Shown: positions 23,373 to 31,214 of the stretch, one piece after another
How positions within the stretch are numbered: the first letter of the stretch is position 1
Layout: every line of letters begins with the position of its first letter
Source: Verrucomicrobiota bacterium
Lineage (GTDB): Bacteria > Verrucomicrobiota > Verrucomicrobiia > Verrucomicrobiales > Akkermansiaceae
DNA: 31,750 nt
Assembly (NCBI GenBank): GCA_008932955.1
Contig: WBXE01000003.1
Location: forward strand, 1 to 31,750
Reading direction: 5' to 3'
Position numbers and translations under genes: made by a program
The notes under the pieces: model-generated
Told to the model about the DNA's origin: nothing
The model's input: the letters and a program-made list of their open reading frames with translations, nothing else
Database searches by the model: none

Positions 23373-25283
23373 ATGAGCCATTCCCCAGAATCGACCTCCC
23401 GTCGTAAAGCGCTGTTAGCTCTCGGAGCTTTGGGCGTGGTTTACGGCGACATCGGCACCAGTCCCTTGTATGCCTTGCGCGAAAGCATGACCGGGCCCGG
23501 CGGCCATGGGATGGTTGACATCAATCCCGCCAATGTGCTGGGAATCTTGTCCTTGATCATTTGGGCGCTGGTGAGCCTCATCGCCGTCAAATATATCTCG
23601 GTGGTGATGCGTGCCGACAACGATGGCGAGGGCGGCTTGCTGGCCATGTTGGCGCTCGCGGTGCCGCAAACCACCAAACTCGGCAGCCCGGTGAACCGCC
23701 GCAGCTACGTGCTGGTGTTGCTGGCCTTGCTGGGTACCGCGTTTTTGTTCGGCGACGGCATCATCACCCCGGCCATTTCAGTGCTCTCAGCGGTCGAAGG
23801 ACTCAAAGTGGCCGCGTCGCCCGCCATGGAAAGCTGGATCGTGCCGATCACCGTGGTTATTTTGTTAGGACTGTTTTCAATTCAATATCGTGGCACTGGG
23901 CGGGTGGGGATTTGGTTTGGGCCGATCACTCTGGTGTGGTTTTTGACCATCGGCGTGTTAGGCGTGCGCGGGATTTTGATGTATCCCGGTGTGTTGATGG
24001 CCATGAATCCCTGGTGGGCCTTGCAATTCTTGATCCATCACGGGCTCGACTCCGCCGTCACCTTGGGCGGCGTGTGCCTGTGCATCACCGGCGGCGAGGC
24101 CTTGTACGCCGATATGGGGCATTTCGGGCGCAACCCGATCCGTTTGGCCTGGTTCGCGGTGGTATTGCCGGCGCTCTTGCTCAATTATTTGGGCCAGGGG
24201 GCCTTGGTGTTGTCGAATCCCTCGCCGGAAACGCTGGTTTCGCCGTTATATCAATTGGCACCGGTCTGGTTCAAGATGCCGCTGGTCATTTTGGGCACGC
24301 TGGCGGCGGTGATCGCCTCCCAAGCGTTGATATCCGGGGCGTTTTCGTTGGCGATGCAAGCGGTGCAGATGGGGTATTTGCCGCGTTTGGCCATTGATCA
24401 CACCTCGGAGAGTGAACACGGGCAAATTTATGTCGGCCAAGTTAACCGCGCGATCATGGTCGGCAGCATCGCGCTGGTGATCGGGTTTCAAACGTCGAGC
24501 AATTTGGCGGCGGCCTACGGGATAGCGGTGTGTTTGACGATGCTCATCACCACCCTGGTGTTGTGCTCGATTGCGCGGAGGCTGTGGTTGTGGCCGGTGT
24601 GGAAGGTGGTGTTGGTCTGCGGCAGCTTCATGCTCATCGAACTGAGTTTTGTTTTACCCAACTTGCTTAAAATCACCCAAGGCGGCTGGGTGCCGATGCT
24701 CATCGGCGCGGCGCTGATGCTCACGATGCTGACCTGGAAGCGCGGGCGGGCGGTCTTGGCGGGGAAATTTGCCGCCATGAGTTTGCCCTTGAGTGATTTG
24801 ATTGAGTCGCTGAACCGGGGTGGGGTCACGCGTGTCCAGGGGACCGCGGTCTATCTGTCATTGGCGGGTGGGTCCGCGCCGCCGGCCATGTTGCACAATC
24901 TGAAACACAACCAGGTGTTGCATCGCACCACCATTATTTTGACCATTCAGGCGGCTCGTACGCCGCGGGTTAGCGATAACGAGCGCTTGGAGGTGTCCGA
25001 GCTCGGTTCTGGTGTGTGGCGGGTGGTGGCGCGCTCGGGCTTCATGGAGCGGCCCAACGTGCCGGAGATTCTGGCGGCCTGCGGCGAGCACGGCTTGTCC
25101 TGCCGCGCCGACAAGGTGAGTTTTTTCCTCGGGCGCGAGACGATTTTGGCCACTCACGAGCATTTTCCACTGTGGCAGTCGAAGTACTTTGCACTCCTTT
25201 CGCGCAGCTCGCAAAGTGCCATGGAGTTTTTTAACTTGCCGCCTAACCGGGTCATCGAACTCGGCGCGCAGATCGAGGTGTGA
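23373..25283 (+). CDS. kup: Low-affinity potassium transport protein Kup
   Basis: The 636-residue inner-membrane K+/H+ symporter has about 12 membrane segments in the first 430 residues and a soluble C-terminal domain. Family marks are LGALGVVYGDIGTSPLYALRE near the N-terminus, IIWALVSLIAVKYISVVMRADNDGEGGLLAMLAL, LFGDGIITPAISVLSAVEGL and GGEALYADMGHFGR. ATG 23373 is used; an upstream in-frame ATG (23346) would add nine residues unlike the family. It is constitutive K+ uptake in other bacteria. It lies alone between two copies of the CACTGA-type element, both in the same orientation. Confidence 0.96.
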   Translation: MSHSPESTSRRKALLALGALGVVYGDIGTSPLYALRESMTGPGGHGMVDINPANVLGILSLIIWALVSLIAVKYISVVMRADNDGEGGLLAMLALAVPQTTKLGSPVNRRSYVLVLLALLGTAFLFGDGIITPAISVLSAVEGLKVAASPAMESWIVPITVVILLGLFSIQYRGTGRVGIWFGPITLVWFLTIGVLGVRGILMYPGVLMAMNPWWALQFLIHHGLDSAVTLGGVCLCITGGEALYADMGHFGRNPIRLAWFAVVLPALLLNYLGQGALVLSNPSPETLVSPLYQLAPVWFKMPLVILGTLAAVIASQALISGAFSLAMQAVQMGYLPRLAIDHTSESEHGQIYVGQVNRAIMVGSIALVIGFQTSSNLAAAYGIAVCLTMLITTLVLCSIARRLWLWPVWKVVLVCGSFMLIELSFVLPNLLKITQGGWVPMLIGAALMLTMLTWKRGRAVLAGKFAAMSLPLSDLIESLNRGGVTRVQGTAVYLSLAGGSAPPAMLHNLKHNQVLHRTTIILTIQAARTPRVSDNERLEVSELGSGVWRVVARSGFMERPNVPEILAACGEHGLSCRADKVSFFLGRETILATHEHFPLWQSKYFALLSRSSQSAMEFFNLPPNRVIELGAQIEV

Positions 25284-25300
25284 TGCGCAGGGGATTGGGC

Positions 25301-25410
25301 GTGACGAATTTTACCACCGAGGTACTGATTACCACTCAAATCACTGAAATATATGTCAATTTATTCTCAGTGTGATCAGTGGTAATCAGTATTTCAGTGG
25401 TTTCTTTGCC
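25301..25410. repeat. CACTGA-type dispersed element, copy between kup and the PHP gene
   Basis: Begins GTGACGAATTTTACCACC and ends ATTTCAGTGGTTTCTTTGCC. The arms ACTGATTACCACT and AGTGGTAATCAGT are perfectly complementary over 13 bp (25325-25337 and 25378-25390). Lying between convergent genes, it could form a bidirectional 3' structure. Confidence 0.85.
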
Positions 25411-25491
25411 ACGGATTAGGGTAATCCAACTTGCTATCTCGCTGCGCTCGGTTGTGGTTTATCTAACCTAGAGTTTTGTCGAGCTTCGGTT

Positions 25492-26304
25492 TCAGGGCAA
25501 GGGTTCCGGGCGGCGCTGGCGCTTATCGAAGAGCACTGTCTCCCGGTAGCCCGCCGCCCGCGCCACGCCGATGGCTTGGGCAAAATCCCGCCCAACCTGG
25601 GCCGGCGCATGGGCGTCGGACGAAAGCACCAGCGGAATGCCCGCCGCGCAGGCCAAGTGTAGAAACCCCGGATCCGGGTAGCATTGGCCGCAGGGCTTGT
25701 GCCAACCCGCCGTATTCAATTCAATGACACAGCCCGCGGCCGCCACCGCGTCAATCACCGGCGCGTAAAACCGCTCCAAATCACCCGCCGGTGTAAACCC
25801 GAATTTTTTCACTAAATCCGGGTGGCCGAGGATATCGAAGAGGCCGCTGGTGGCCATGGTGGCATAAGTGGTCCAATAGTTCGTCCAGATGCGTTCGACG
25901 TCTAGGCTCGCCCAGCGTCCCAACCATTTGGGGTTGTCAAAATCCCAGATGCCAAGCTCCTCATCAGGCAAGTAGTGGACCGAGCCAATCAAATAGTCCC
26001 ACTCATGGCGTGTGCTGAGCTGGTTGATCCATGTCTCGCAGCCCGGCAGCCAGTCGCACTCCAGTCCGGCGCGAATGGCCAGGCGTCCGGCGGCGTGGCT
26101 GCGAGCCCGCTCGATCCAGTCGAAATACTCCGGCAATTCCCGTTCCGACATGCGCCAATCATCAAAGGGTTCCGGCAGCAACGGAGCGTGGTCGGAAATT
26201 CCAAATTCGGAGACGCCGGCCGCTAAGGCGGCGTTCACATAGGCATGCGGCTCGCCCTCGGCGTGGTGGCAGAGGGGGGTATGGCTGTGATAATCGGCTG
26301 GCAC
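25492..26304 (-). CDS. PHP-domain histidinol-phosphatase-like protein
   Basis: The 270-residue PHP-fold metal-dependent phosphatase has YHSHTPLCHHAEG (5-17), ISDHAP (36-41), GLECDW, GSVHYL, DILGHPDLVKKFG, IELNTAGWHK and SSDAHAP. These His and Asp residues form the trinuclear metal site. The layout matches the HisK/YtvP type that makes histidinol from histidinol phosphate, the next-to-last histidine step; the substrate is inferred from family only, as no his genes are adjacent. The start is GTG 26304 directly before the first motif. It is divergent from pta, 86 bp apart, and convergent with kup. Confidence 0.9.
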   Translation of the reverse strand: MPADYHSHTPLCHHAEGEPHAYVNAALAAGVSEFGISDHAPLLPEPFDDWRMSERELPEYFDWIERARSHAAGRLAIRAGLECDWLPGCETWINQLSTRHEWDYLIGSVHYLPDEELGIWDFDNPKWLGRWASLDVERIWTNYWTTYATMATSGLFDILGHPDLVKKFGFTPAGDLERFYAPVIDAVAAAGCVIELNTAGWHKPCGQCYPDPGFLHLACAAGIPLVLSSDAHAPAQVGRDFAQAIGVARAAGYRETVLFDKRQRRPEPLP

Positions 26305-26390
26305 GGGAATGATTTTCGGCTGGAATGGGAGTTGAACGTACGGCCAATCTCATACTAGACTCTGCCACGGCGCAAGCACCGGCCTTCCAA

Positions 26391-27464
26391 ATGTCTGATT
26401 GCCATCCACAATTCCCAGCTCCAAATGGGCTTACTGCGCAGCTTCTCGACCAACTGCGCCGCCATCCCAAACGCGTCGTCTTCACCGAGGGCGAAGACCT
26501 GCGCGTCCTCCAAGTGGCCGCATACCTCGTCAAACAGGAAGCCGTAGCTCCCATCCTGCTGGGCAATCGCGAGCGCATCCGCGCCTTGGCCGCCGCTCAT
26601 GGCGTGCCTCTCACCTTCATCCACATCGTCGATCCTCCCACCGCCACGGATTTCGGGCTGTTCTGCCGGCGGATGGAAAATATGGCCCGTTATCGCACGC
26701 TGCAAGCGGCTAATGCAGCGGAAATCGTCGCCCGCCCGCATTATTTTGGTGCGTTGATGGTTCAATACGGTCAGGCCGACGCCATTGTCGGCGGCAATCA
26801 AGCCTTGCCCGCCGCGTTTTTTCGCGCCTTGATCCAGACGATCAAACCCCTTCCTCATGTCGCCAAAATCTTTGCGACTAGCCTCATTTTCGGTAATCAC
26901 CTCAAGCACCTCAGCCATGACGGTGTCTTATTCCTCGCCGATTGCGGGCTCATCCCCAATCCCACAGTCGAGGATCTCGCCGTCATTGCCTTGGAAACCG
27001 GTAAGCTCGCTCGCCACTTCCTTGGCCGCAGCCCGCGTGTGGCCATGCTCAGTCACTCCACCAAAGGTTCGGCCAGCACACCGGATGCCAAGCGCATGGC
27101 CGCTGCCGTCGCCCTCGCCCGCGAGCGTGCGGGGGCCGAGTTTCTTGAAATCGACATTGAAGGCGAGTTGCAAGCCGATGTGGCAATGGACCCTGCCGCA
27201 GCCGAAATCAAGCTTCCTGGTGCGGAATCGCGCGCGGCTGCAGACGTGTTGGTGTTTCCCAACCTGGATGCCGCCCATATCTCGCTCAAGCTGCTCCAGC
27301 ACCTCGCCGGCGCTCAAACCTACGGCCAAATCATCCTCGGCCTGTCGCGGCCCGCGGCTCAAATCCCTCGCACTGCCAGTCTGGAAACTATCTTCGGCAC
27401 CACCGTCGCCGTCGCCGTCGAAGCGATTAAATTCCACCAGCTCTACCCAGACTCGGATTTCTGA
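26391..27464 (+). CDS. pta: Phosphate acetyltransferase (short form)
   Basis: The 357-residue PTA_PTB-domain enzyme exchanges acetyl groups between CoA and phosphate (acetyl-CoA and acetyl phosphate). Features are RVVFTEGEDLRVLQVAAYL near the start, DAIVGGN, LADCGLIPNPTVEDLAVIAL, MLSHSTKGSASTPDAKRM, and VLVFPNLDAAHISLKLLQHLAGAQTYGQIILGLSRPA. It lacks the N-terminal BioD-like region of the long form. ATG 26391 is preferred (MSDCHPQFPAP...); the frame is open from 26325. No ackA is next to it, so acetyl phosphate would be used elsewhere. Phosphate butyryltransferase is a less likely reading. Confidence 0.92.
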   Translation: MSDCHPQFPAPNGLTAQLLDQLRRHPKRVVFTEGEDLRVLQVAAYLVKQEAVAPILLGNRERIRALAAAHGVPLTFIHIVDPPTATDFGLFCRRMENMARYRTLQAANAAEIVARPHYFGALMVQYGQADAIVGGNQALPAAFFRALIQTIKPLPHVAKIFATSLIFGNHLKHLSHDGVLFLADCGLIPNPTVEDLAVIALETGKLARHFLGRSPRVAMLSHSTKGSASTPDAKRMAAAVALARERAGAEFLEIDIEGELQADVAMDPAAAEIKLPGAESRAAADVLVFPNLDAAHISLKLLQHLAGAQTYGQIILGLSRPAAQIPRTASLETIFGTTVAVAVEAIKFHQLYPDSDF

Positions 27465-27586
27465 TTTTCAGATAGCCTGCCACTCCCGCATGAAGCTCGC
27501 TCTTCAGCAACGGGTCTATCGTCGCGCCTGACGCTTGCTCAGCAGGCACTTTCCCGGTACAGGCTGCCACTCCTCTACTATTTATC

Positions 27587-27601
27587 TGTCACCATGTGAC
27601 A
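27587..27601. repeat. Short palindrome between pta and the cytochrome gene
   Basis: TGTCAC-CAT-GTGACA is a perfect 6-bp inverted repeat with a 3-nt loop, ending 7 bp before the cytochrome stop codon at 27608. It may be a weak bidirectional 3' structure or an operator-like site; no T-run follows. Confidence 0.4.
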
Positions 27602-27607
27602 AGGGGC

Positions 27608-28051
27608 TTACTTGGCGCCTTGGTCAATCCAAGCCCGGATCAGGCCGATCTGGGTAGGGGTGAGCGGGGGAATCTTGGCTTTGTTGTCCTTGGGAGGCAT
27701 CCAGTCATCTTCGTCGCCTACGTGGGCGACGCTGGTCACGAGTTGACTCTCTGCGCTATGGCCTGGTTGGAGGATTTTGCCATCCTCGCCGCCCTTGAGG
27801 ATATTCGCCAAGCTATCGAGGCGCAGCTTGCCCTTTTGTTTATCAGCACCGTGGCATTTAGTGCATGAGTTGTCCAGGATCGCCTTGATATCGGTGGTGT
27901 AGGTCAGGCCCTGTTTGTCAGAGGCTGGCGGTAGCTTGCTGGCGTCGACTTTGGCGCCAGATTTGTTGTCGTCGGCATGGACAGCGACTGTCGATACCAC
28001 AGCCGCAACGAAAGTGAGGATGAGTTTCGGTGAGATGTGCTTGATTTGCAT
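27608..28051 (-). CDS. Secreted PSCyt1-type cytochrome c domain protein
   Basis: A 147-residue protein with a signal peptide (residues about 1-26, ending VAVHA) and one c-type heme motif, CTKCH (Cys63, Cys66, His67), in the context TDIKAILDNSCTKCHG. GKLRLDSLANILKGGEDGK follows, with a likely heme-ligand Met in DWMPPKDN. This is the planctomycete cytochrome C (PSCyt1) domain, usually fused to larger proteins in Planctomycetes and Verrucomicrobia; here it is alone. A periplasmic electron carrier role is inferred. ATG 28051 starts MQIKHISPKL. It is transcribed towards pta and stands alone. Confidence 0.9.
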   Translation of the reverse strand: MQIKHISPKLILTFVAAVVSTVAVHADDNKSGAKVDASKLPPASDKQGLTYTTDIKAILDNSCTKCHGADKQKGKLRLDSLANILKGGEDGKILQPGHSAESQLVTSVAHVGDEDDWMPPKDNKAKIPPLTPTQIGLIRAWIDQGAK

Positions 28052-28357
28052 GGTTTGGGTGGGATGATTCGAGTTGGGGGCAGGTTTCAGAGCTCAACTA
28101 AGACGCGGAGTCAAAATGCAATCTTTCAGGGGAAAGGTGGTTTTTTGAGCGCCTATTCCATGAGTGATGGCCGTGAGCCTTGGCATGCTGGTGATAGTTT
28201 TCGGCAAGGATGTCGTGGCCAAAATCATCGGCAAGGCCAATACGGGTTAGAATGATGGGGATGTTCTTAAGTAGAAGAATGTTGCCGGGTGGCGATGGTT
28301 TGTTCACTCGTTGGAGATGGCCAAAATGAAGGCGCGCCGATGGGCTAGGCTGGGGGG
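28052..28357. other. Intergenic region between the cytochrome and MATE genes
   Basis: No gene is supported. A 27-codon plus-strand frame at 28167-28250 (MAVSLGMLVIVFGKDVV...) is hydrophobic but has no Shine-Dalgarno or recognisable homology. The promoter of the minus-strand cytochrome gene should be here. No strong terminator is seen past the MATE stop. Confidence 0.5.
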
Positions 28358-29704
28358 CTAATCTGGGAGGCCGCCGATTTTTTTCCAGCCCCAGCCAAGC
28401 GCAAAGAGCGCGGCGCTCCACGTGACGATGCAGATGCCCCACCACACGCCCCATAATCCCCAGCCGAGGCCAAAGGCGAGTGCAGGATACACGGTCAGCG
28501 GTGCTGCTAGCTGGCGGTAGATGCCAATCCACAGTCCGTAGGCGGGCCGCTTGATGCCCTGCATGGCGAAGACAGTGACGAACAGGATCGGATACGCCGC
28601 GAGCGTGAACGACGAGGCGAGCAGATAGTCGCGCCCGTGGCCGATGACTGCAGCGTCGTTGGTGAAAATTCGCATAGCCGGCTCGCGCAGCAGCCACACG
28701 AGCGCGCCGCCGAGGCCCATGAGGCCAGCGCCGAATTTCACGTTCGTCTGCCACGCCTCGCGCACGCGATGCGCGAGGCCGGCACCGTGGTTCTGGCCGA
28801 CGATGGTGAGGACCGCAGCGTTGAGGCCGATGGCGGGCATGAGCACGATTTGCTCGATGCGCATGGCGATGCCACTCGCTGCGACGGCCTCCTTGCCAAA
28901 ATGTTTCACAAACCACGTGATGACGAACACGCCGAGCGCGACGGTTAGCATATTGAGCGCGGCGGGCACTGCCTGTCCGGCGATGCGCCGCAGCACGGGT
29001 GCCTGCGGGCGGAAGTCGCCGCGCGTCATGTCGCGCAGGAGATCAGTTTTCAAAAGGCAGCGGCCGAGGTAAATCGTGCCACCGATTTGCACGAGCACGG
29101 TGGCGAGCGCGATGCCGCCCACGCCCATGGCAGGCAGGCCGAACCACCCCCACATGAGCAGGGGATTGAGGGCGATGTTGGCGGCGAATCCGCCGATGAG
29201 AAAATTCCGGTAGACGCGAGTTTCGCCCTGTGCGGTGAGTGCGGAGTTCATCACCATGGGCAGCAGGTAAAAGAGGCCGCCGGCGAGCGTGACATTCATG
29301 AATGCGAGCACCGTGTGGAGGTAGCCACCTTCCGCGCCGAGCAGGCGGAACAGCGCCGGCGCCGCGAGCCAGCCCGCAAATGAAAGCACGATGCCCGCCG
29401 CAACGGTAAAGAGCAGCGATTGCGTAAAGACCCGGCGGGCGTCCGCAGGATCACCCGCTCCGAGCGCATTCGCCATCAGTGCCGTGGTGCCTTGGCTGAG
29501 CCCGCTGCCGGTGGCCAGCACGATGAAGAAAACCGGAAAGGAAAGCGACAACGCGGCGAGCGCGTCGGTGCTGAGCCATCCCGCGCAGAGCGTATCTACG
29601 ACGTTGAACATCGTGTTGAAAAACATGCCCACGCTCATCGGCACAGCGATCCGCCACGTCAGTTGTGAGATCGGATCATTCGTGAGAGACATCGTCGGTC
29701 TCAT
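28358..29704 (-). CDS. MATE family efflux transporter
   Basis: The 448-residue protein has 12 predicted membrane helices and the MATE layout of two six-helix halves: ISQLTWRIAVPMSVGMFFNTMFNVVDTLCAGWLS at the start, GSGLSQGTTALMANALGAGD, and the matching second half starting ILRRIAGQ-like RRIAGQAVPAALNMLTVALGVFV and GLNAAVLTIVGQNHGAG. It exports cationic drugs or metabolites in exchange for Na+ or H+; the substrate is unknown. ATG 29704 is preferred because AGGA lies 8 nt upstream and the ATG overlaps the stop of the preceding ORF (ATGA). ATG 29692 is an alternative. The frame is open to 29821, but that extension is unlike the family. Confidence 0.92.
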   Translation of the reverse strand: MRPTMSLTNDPISQLTWRIAVPMSVGMFFNTMFNVVDTLCAGWLSTDALAALSLSFPVFFIVLATGSGLSQGTTALMANALGAGDPADARRVFTQSLLFTVAAGIVLSFAGWLAAPALFRLLGAEGGYLHTVLAFMNVTLAGGLFYLLPMVMNSALTAQGETRVYRNFLIGGFAANIALNPLLMWGWFGLPAMGVGGIALATVLVQIGGTIYLGRCLLKTDLLRDMTRGDFRPQAPVLRRIAGQAVPAALNMLTVALGVFVITWFVKHFGKEAVAASGIAMRIEQIVLMPAIGLNAAVLTIVGQNHGAGLAHRVREAWQTNVKFGAGLMGLGGALVWLLREPAMRIFTNDAAVIGHGRDYLLASSFTLAAYPILFVTVFAMQGIKRPAYGLWIGIYRQLAAPLTVYPALAFGLGWGLWGVWWGICIVTWSAALFALGWGWKKIGGLPD

Positions 29705-29919
29705 TGCGGCAATCCTGTGGTGATGGCTGCGACTTGCGCACGATGCATTCCCAGGTGCCCGCCCGCGGCTGCGTCGCACGGACCGAACCAAGGATGTGCA
29801 ACTCGGCCTGCTGTCACCCAATCCGCCGCAGTGGCCACCGCGGCAAGGACGGTGTTGCCCGCCGGCTCGTAGGGTTCATCCACAGCTGCAGTAAGTTTAG
29901 GCGCGGTGACGCTGTCCAT
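29701..29919 (-). CDS. Short ORF coupled to the MATE gene; possible DinB-like fragment
   Basis: 72 residues from ATG 29919, with TGA at 29703-29701 overlapping the MATE ATG by 4 bp. The C-terminal part (AHPWFGPCDAAAGGHLGMHRAQVAAI) faintly resembles the last helices of DinB/DUF1569-type proteins. The frame stays open upstream to about 29964, where a stop intervenes, and the added residues (TFCQHLDQRLG) read as plausible protein. That suggests the remnant of a longer gene whose start was lost. The similarity is weak and from memory. Confidence 0.4.
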   Translation of the reverse strand: MDSVTAPKLTAAVDEPYEPAGNTVLAAVATAADWVTAGRVAHPWFGPCDAAAGGHLGMHRAQVAAITTGLPQ

Positions 29920-30105
29920 GCCGAGACGCTGGTCTAAATGCTGGCAGAATGTAAGTGAAAATACTTTTTATCTCTCACCGAGTCATAGGAAAAAAAGCGT
30001 CAGCGCATCGATGGCGCTGCGCGTCCAATTCTGCTTTGACTTGTTCCTGAGCCCTTTGCTGCGCGTTAGATCACGGGGTTCGGCAGGATGGCGGCGCTGC
30101 GTGGC

Positions 30106-30506
30106 ACACCCGCCAGCAAGCCGCCGCGCAGAGTGCGGGGGCTTGCCCCCGCCCTGGTCGGGGGGCGGGCTTGCCCGCCGTGGCGCGGTGCTGTGCATGA
30201 GGTGCCGCTGTGATGCACACTCGCCAGCAAGCTGGCTTGTCCAGGCGGTGGCGAGCCACCGCACTCCCTGGCTTGGTTAGGCGGTGGCGAGCCACCGCAC
30301 TCCTGAGCAGGCACTCGCCAGCAAGCTGCCGCGCGGAGTGCGGGGGCTTGCCCCCGCCCTGGTCGGGGCGGGCTTGCCCGCCGTGGCGCGGAGCTGTGCA
30401 TGAGGTGCCGCTGTGATGCACACTCGCCAGCAAGCTGGCTTGTCCAGGCGGTGGCGAGCCACCGCACTCCCTGGCCTGGTTAGGCGGTGGCGAGCCACCG
30501 CACTCT
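30106..30506. repeat. Two tandem copies of a ~205-bp hairpin-rich unit
   Basis: The unit starting CGCCAGCAAGC (30111) repeats at 30316, a 205-bp offset. Each unit holds the palindromes GCGGGGGCTTGCCCCCGC and GGCGGGCTTGCCCGCC, then two GCGGTGGCGAGCCACCGC hairpins. The second copy is shorter by a couple of Gs. It lies between the MATE upstream ORF and the rpsD terminator. The rest of the gap (29920-30105) holds an A/T-rich stretch and no supported gene. Confidence 0.9.
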
Positions 30507-30512
30507 AAGCCA

Positions 30513-30547
30513 CAAAAAACGCCCGGGCTTGCGGCCCGGGCGTTTTT
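30513..30547 (-). terminator. Strong terminator of the rpsK-rpsD transcript
   Basis: GCCCGGGC (30521-30528) and GCCCGGGC (30534-30541) form a perfect stem, extended by AC/GT pairs, around TTGCG. A-rich and T-rich runs flank both sides, so it could terminate in both directions. It lies about 30 bp past the rpsD stop. Confidence 0.92.
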
Positions 30548-30574
30548 GAAATGAATGCGGGTGACGGCGAGCCG

Positions 30575-31186
30575 TTAGCGCGAGTAGAGTTCGACGATGA
30601 GCTGCTCGTTGACGAGCGGATTGATTTCGTCGCGGGCCGGCACGCGGGACATGGTGCCTTCCATCTTGTCGCGGTCCAGCGTGAGCCAGTCCTTGACCGT
30701 GGCGGCCTGGGTCAGATCGAGCATGCGCAACACCAATTGCTTGGAGGATGGCTTGCCACCGACCTTGATGACGTCGCCAGGCTTGCACTGGAAGCTGGCA
30801 ATATCCACGCAATGGTCGTTAACCAAAATGTGGCCGTGATTGACCATCTGGCGAGCCGCTTGGCGGGTGTTGCCAAAGCCGAGGCGATAGCACACGTTGT
30901 CGAGACGCGTCTCGAGCAATTGCAGCAAGATTACGCCGGTGACGCCACGGCGACGCGCAGCTTCCTCGTAGTACTTGCGGAATTGTTTTTCCAACACGCC
31001 GTATTGGAAACGCAGTTTTTGCTTTTCACCGAGGGCGACGGAATACTCGCTCTTCTTTTTGCGGCCGGCGCGCACACCGTGCTGACCGGGAGGGAAATTG
31101 CGCCGCTCGAGCGCTTTGGATGGGCCGAAGAGAGAGACGCCGAAACGGCGGCTGATCTTCGCGCGGGGACCTGTGTAACGTGCCAT
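30575..31186 (-). CDS. rpsD: 30S ribosomal protein S4
   Basis: The 203-residue protein binds 16S rRNA early in 30S assembly and lies near the mRNA entry channel. The N-terminus MARYTGPRAKISRRFG and GQHGVRAGRKKKSEYSVALGEKQKLRFQYGVLEKQF are typical. The S4 RNA-binding domain spans about residues 93-155 (TRLDNVCYRLGFGNTRQAARQMVNHGHILVN). No zinc-ribbon cysteines are present near the N-terminus, so it is the zinc-free (C-) form. ATG 31186 is 28 bp after the rpsK stop; the gap is A/T-rich with no Shine-Dalgarno. In most bacteria rpoA follows rpsD, but here a strong terminator and a hairpin array follow. Confidence 0.98.
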   Translation of the reverse strand: MARYTGPRAKISRRFGVSLFGPSKALERRNFPPGQHGVRAGRKKKSEYSVALGEKQKLRFQYGVLEKQFRKYYEEAARRRGVTGVILLQLLETRLDNVCYRLGFGNTRQAARQMVNHGHILVNDHCVDIASFQCKPGDVIKVGGKPSSKQLVLRMLDLTQAATVKDWLTLDRDKMEGTMSRVPARDEINPLVNEQLIVELYSR

Positions 31187-31214
31187 GTTCTGTTAGTTTG
31201 AAATTGATTAAAAA

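Noticed and set aside
28167..28250. 27-codon plus-strand hydrophobic frame (MAVSLGMLVIVFGKDVV...)
   Set aside because: It reads like a small membrane peptide but has no Shine-Dalgarno, no neighbour and no recognised homologue.
28098..28916. 272-codon minus-strand frame
   Set aside because: Most of it is an out-of-frame shadow of the MATE gene; the tail in the intergenic region has no support.
30066..30498. Several overlapping minus-strand frames of 70-130 codons
   Set aside because: They translate the tandem hairpin array in different frames, with duplicated nonsense-like Arg/His/Pro-rich sequence and no family similarity.
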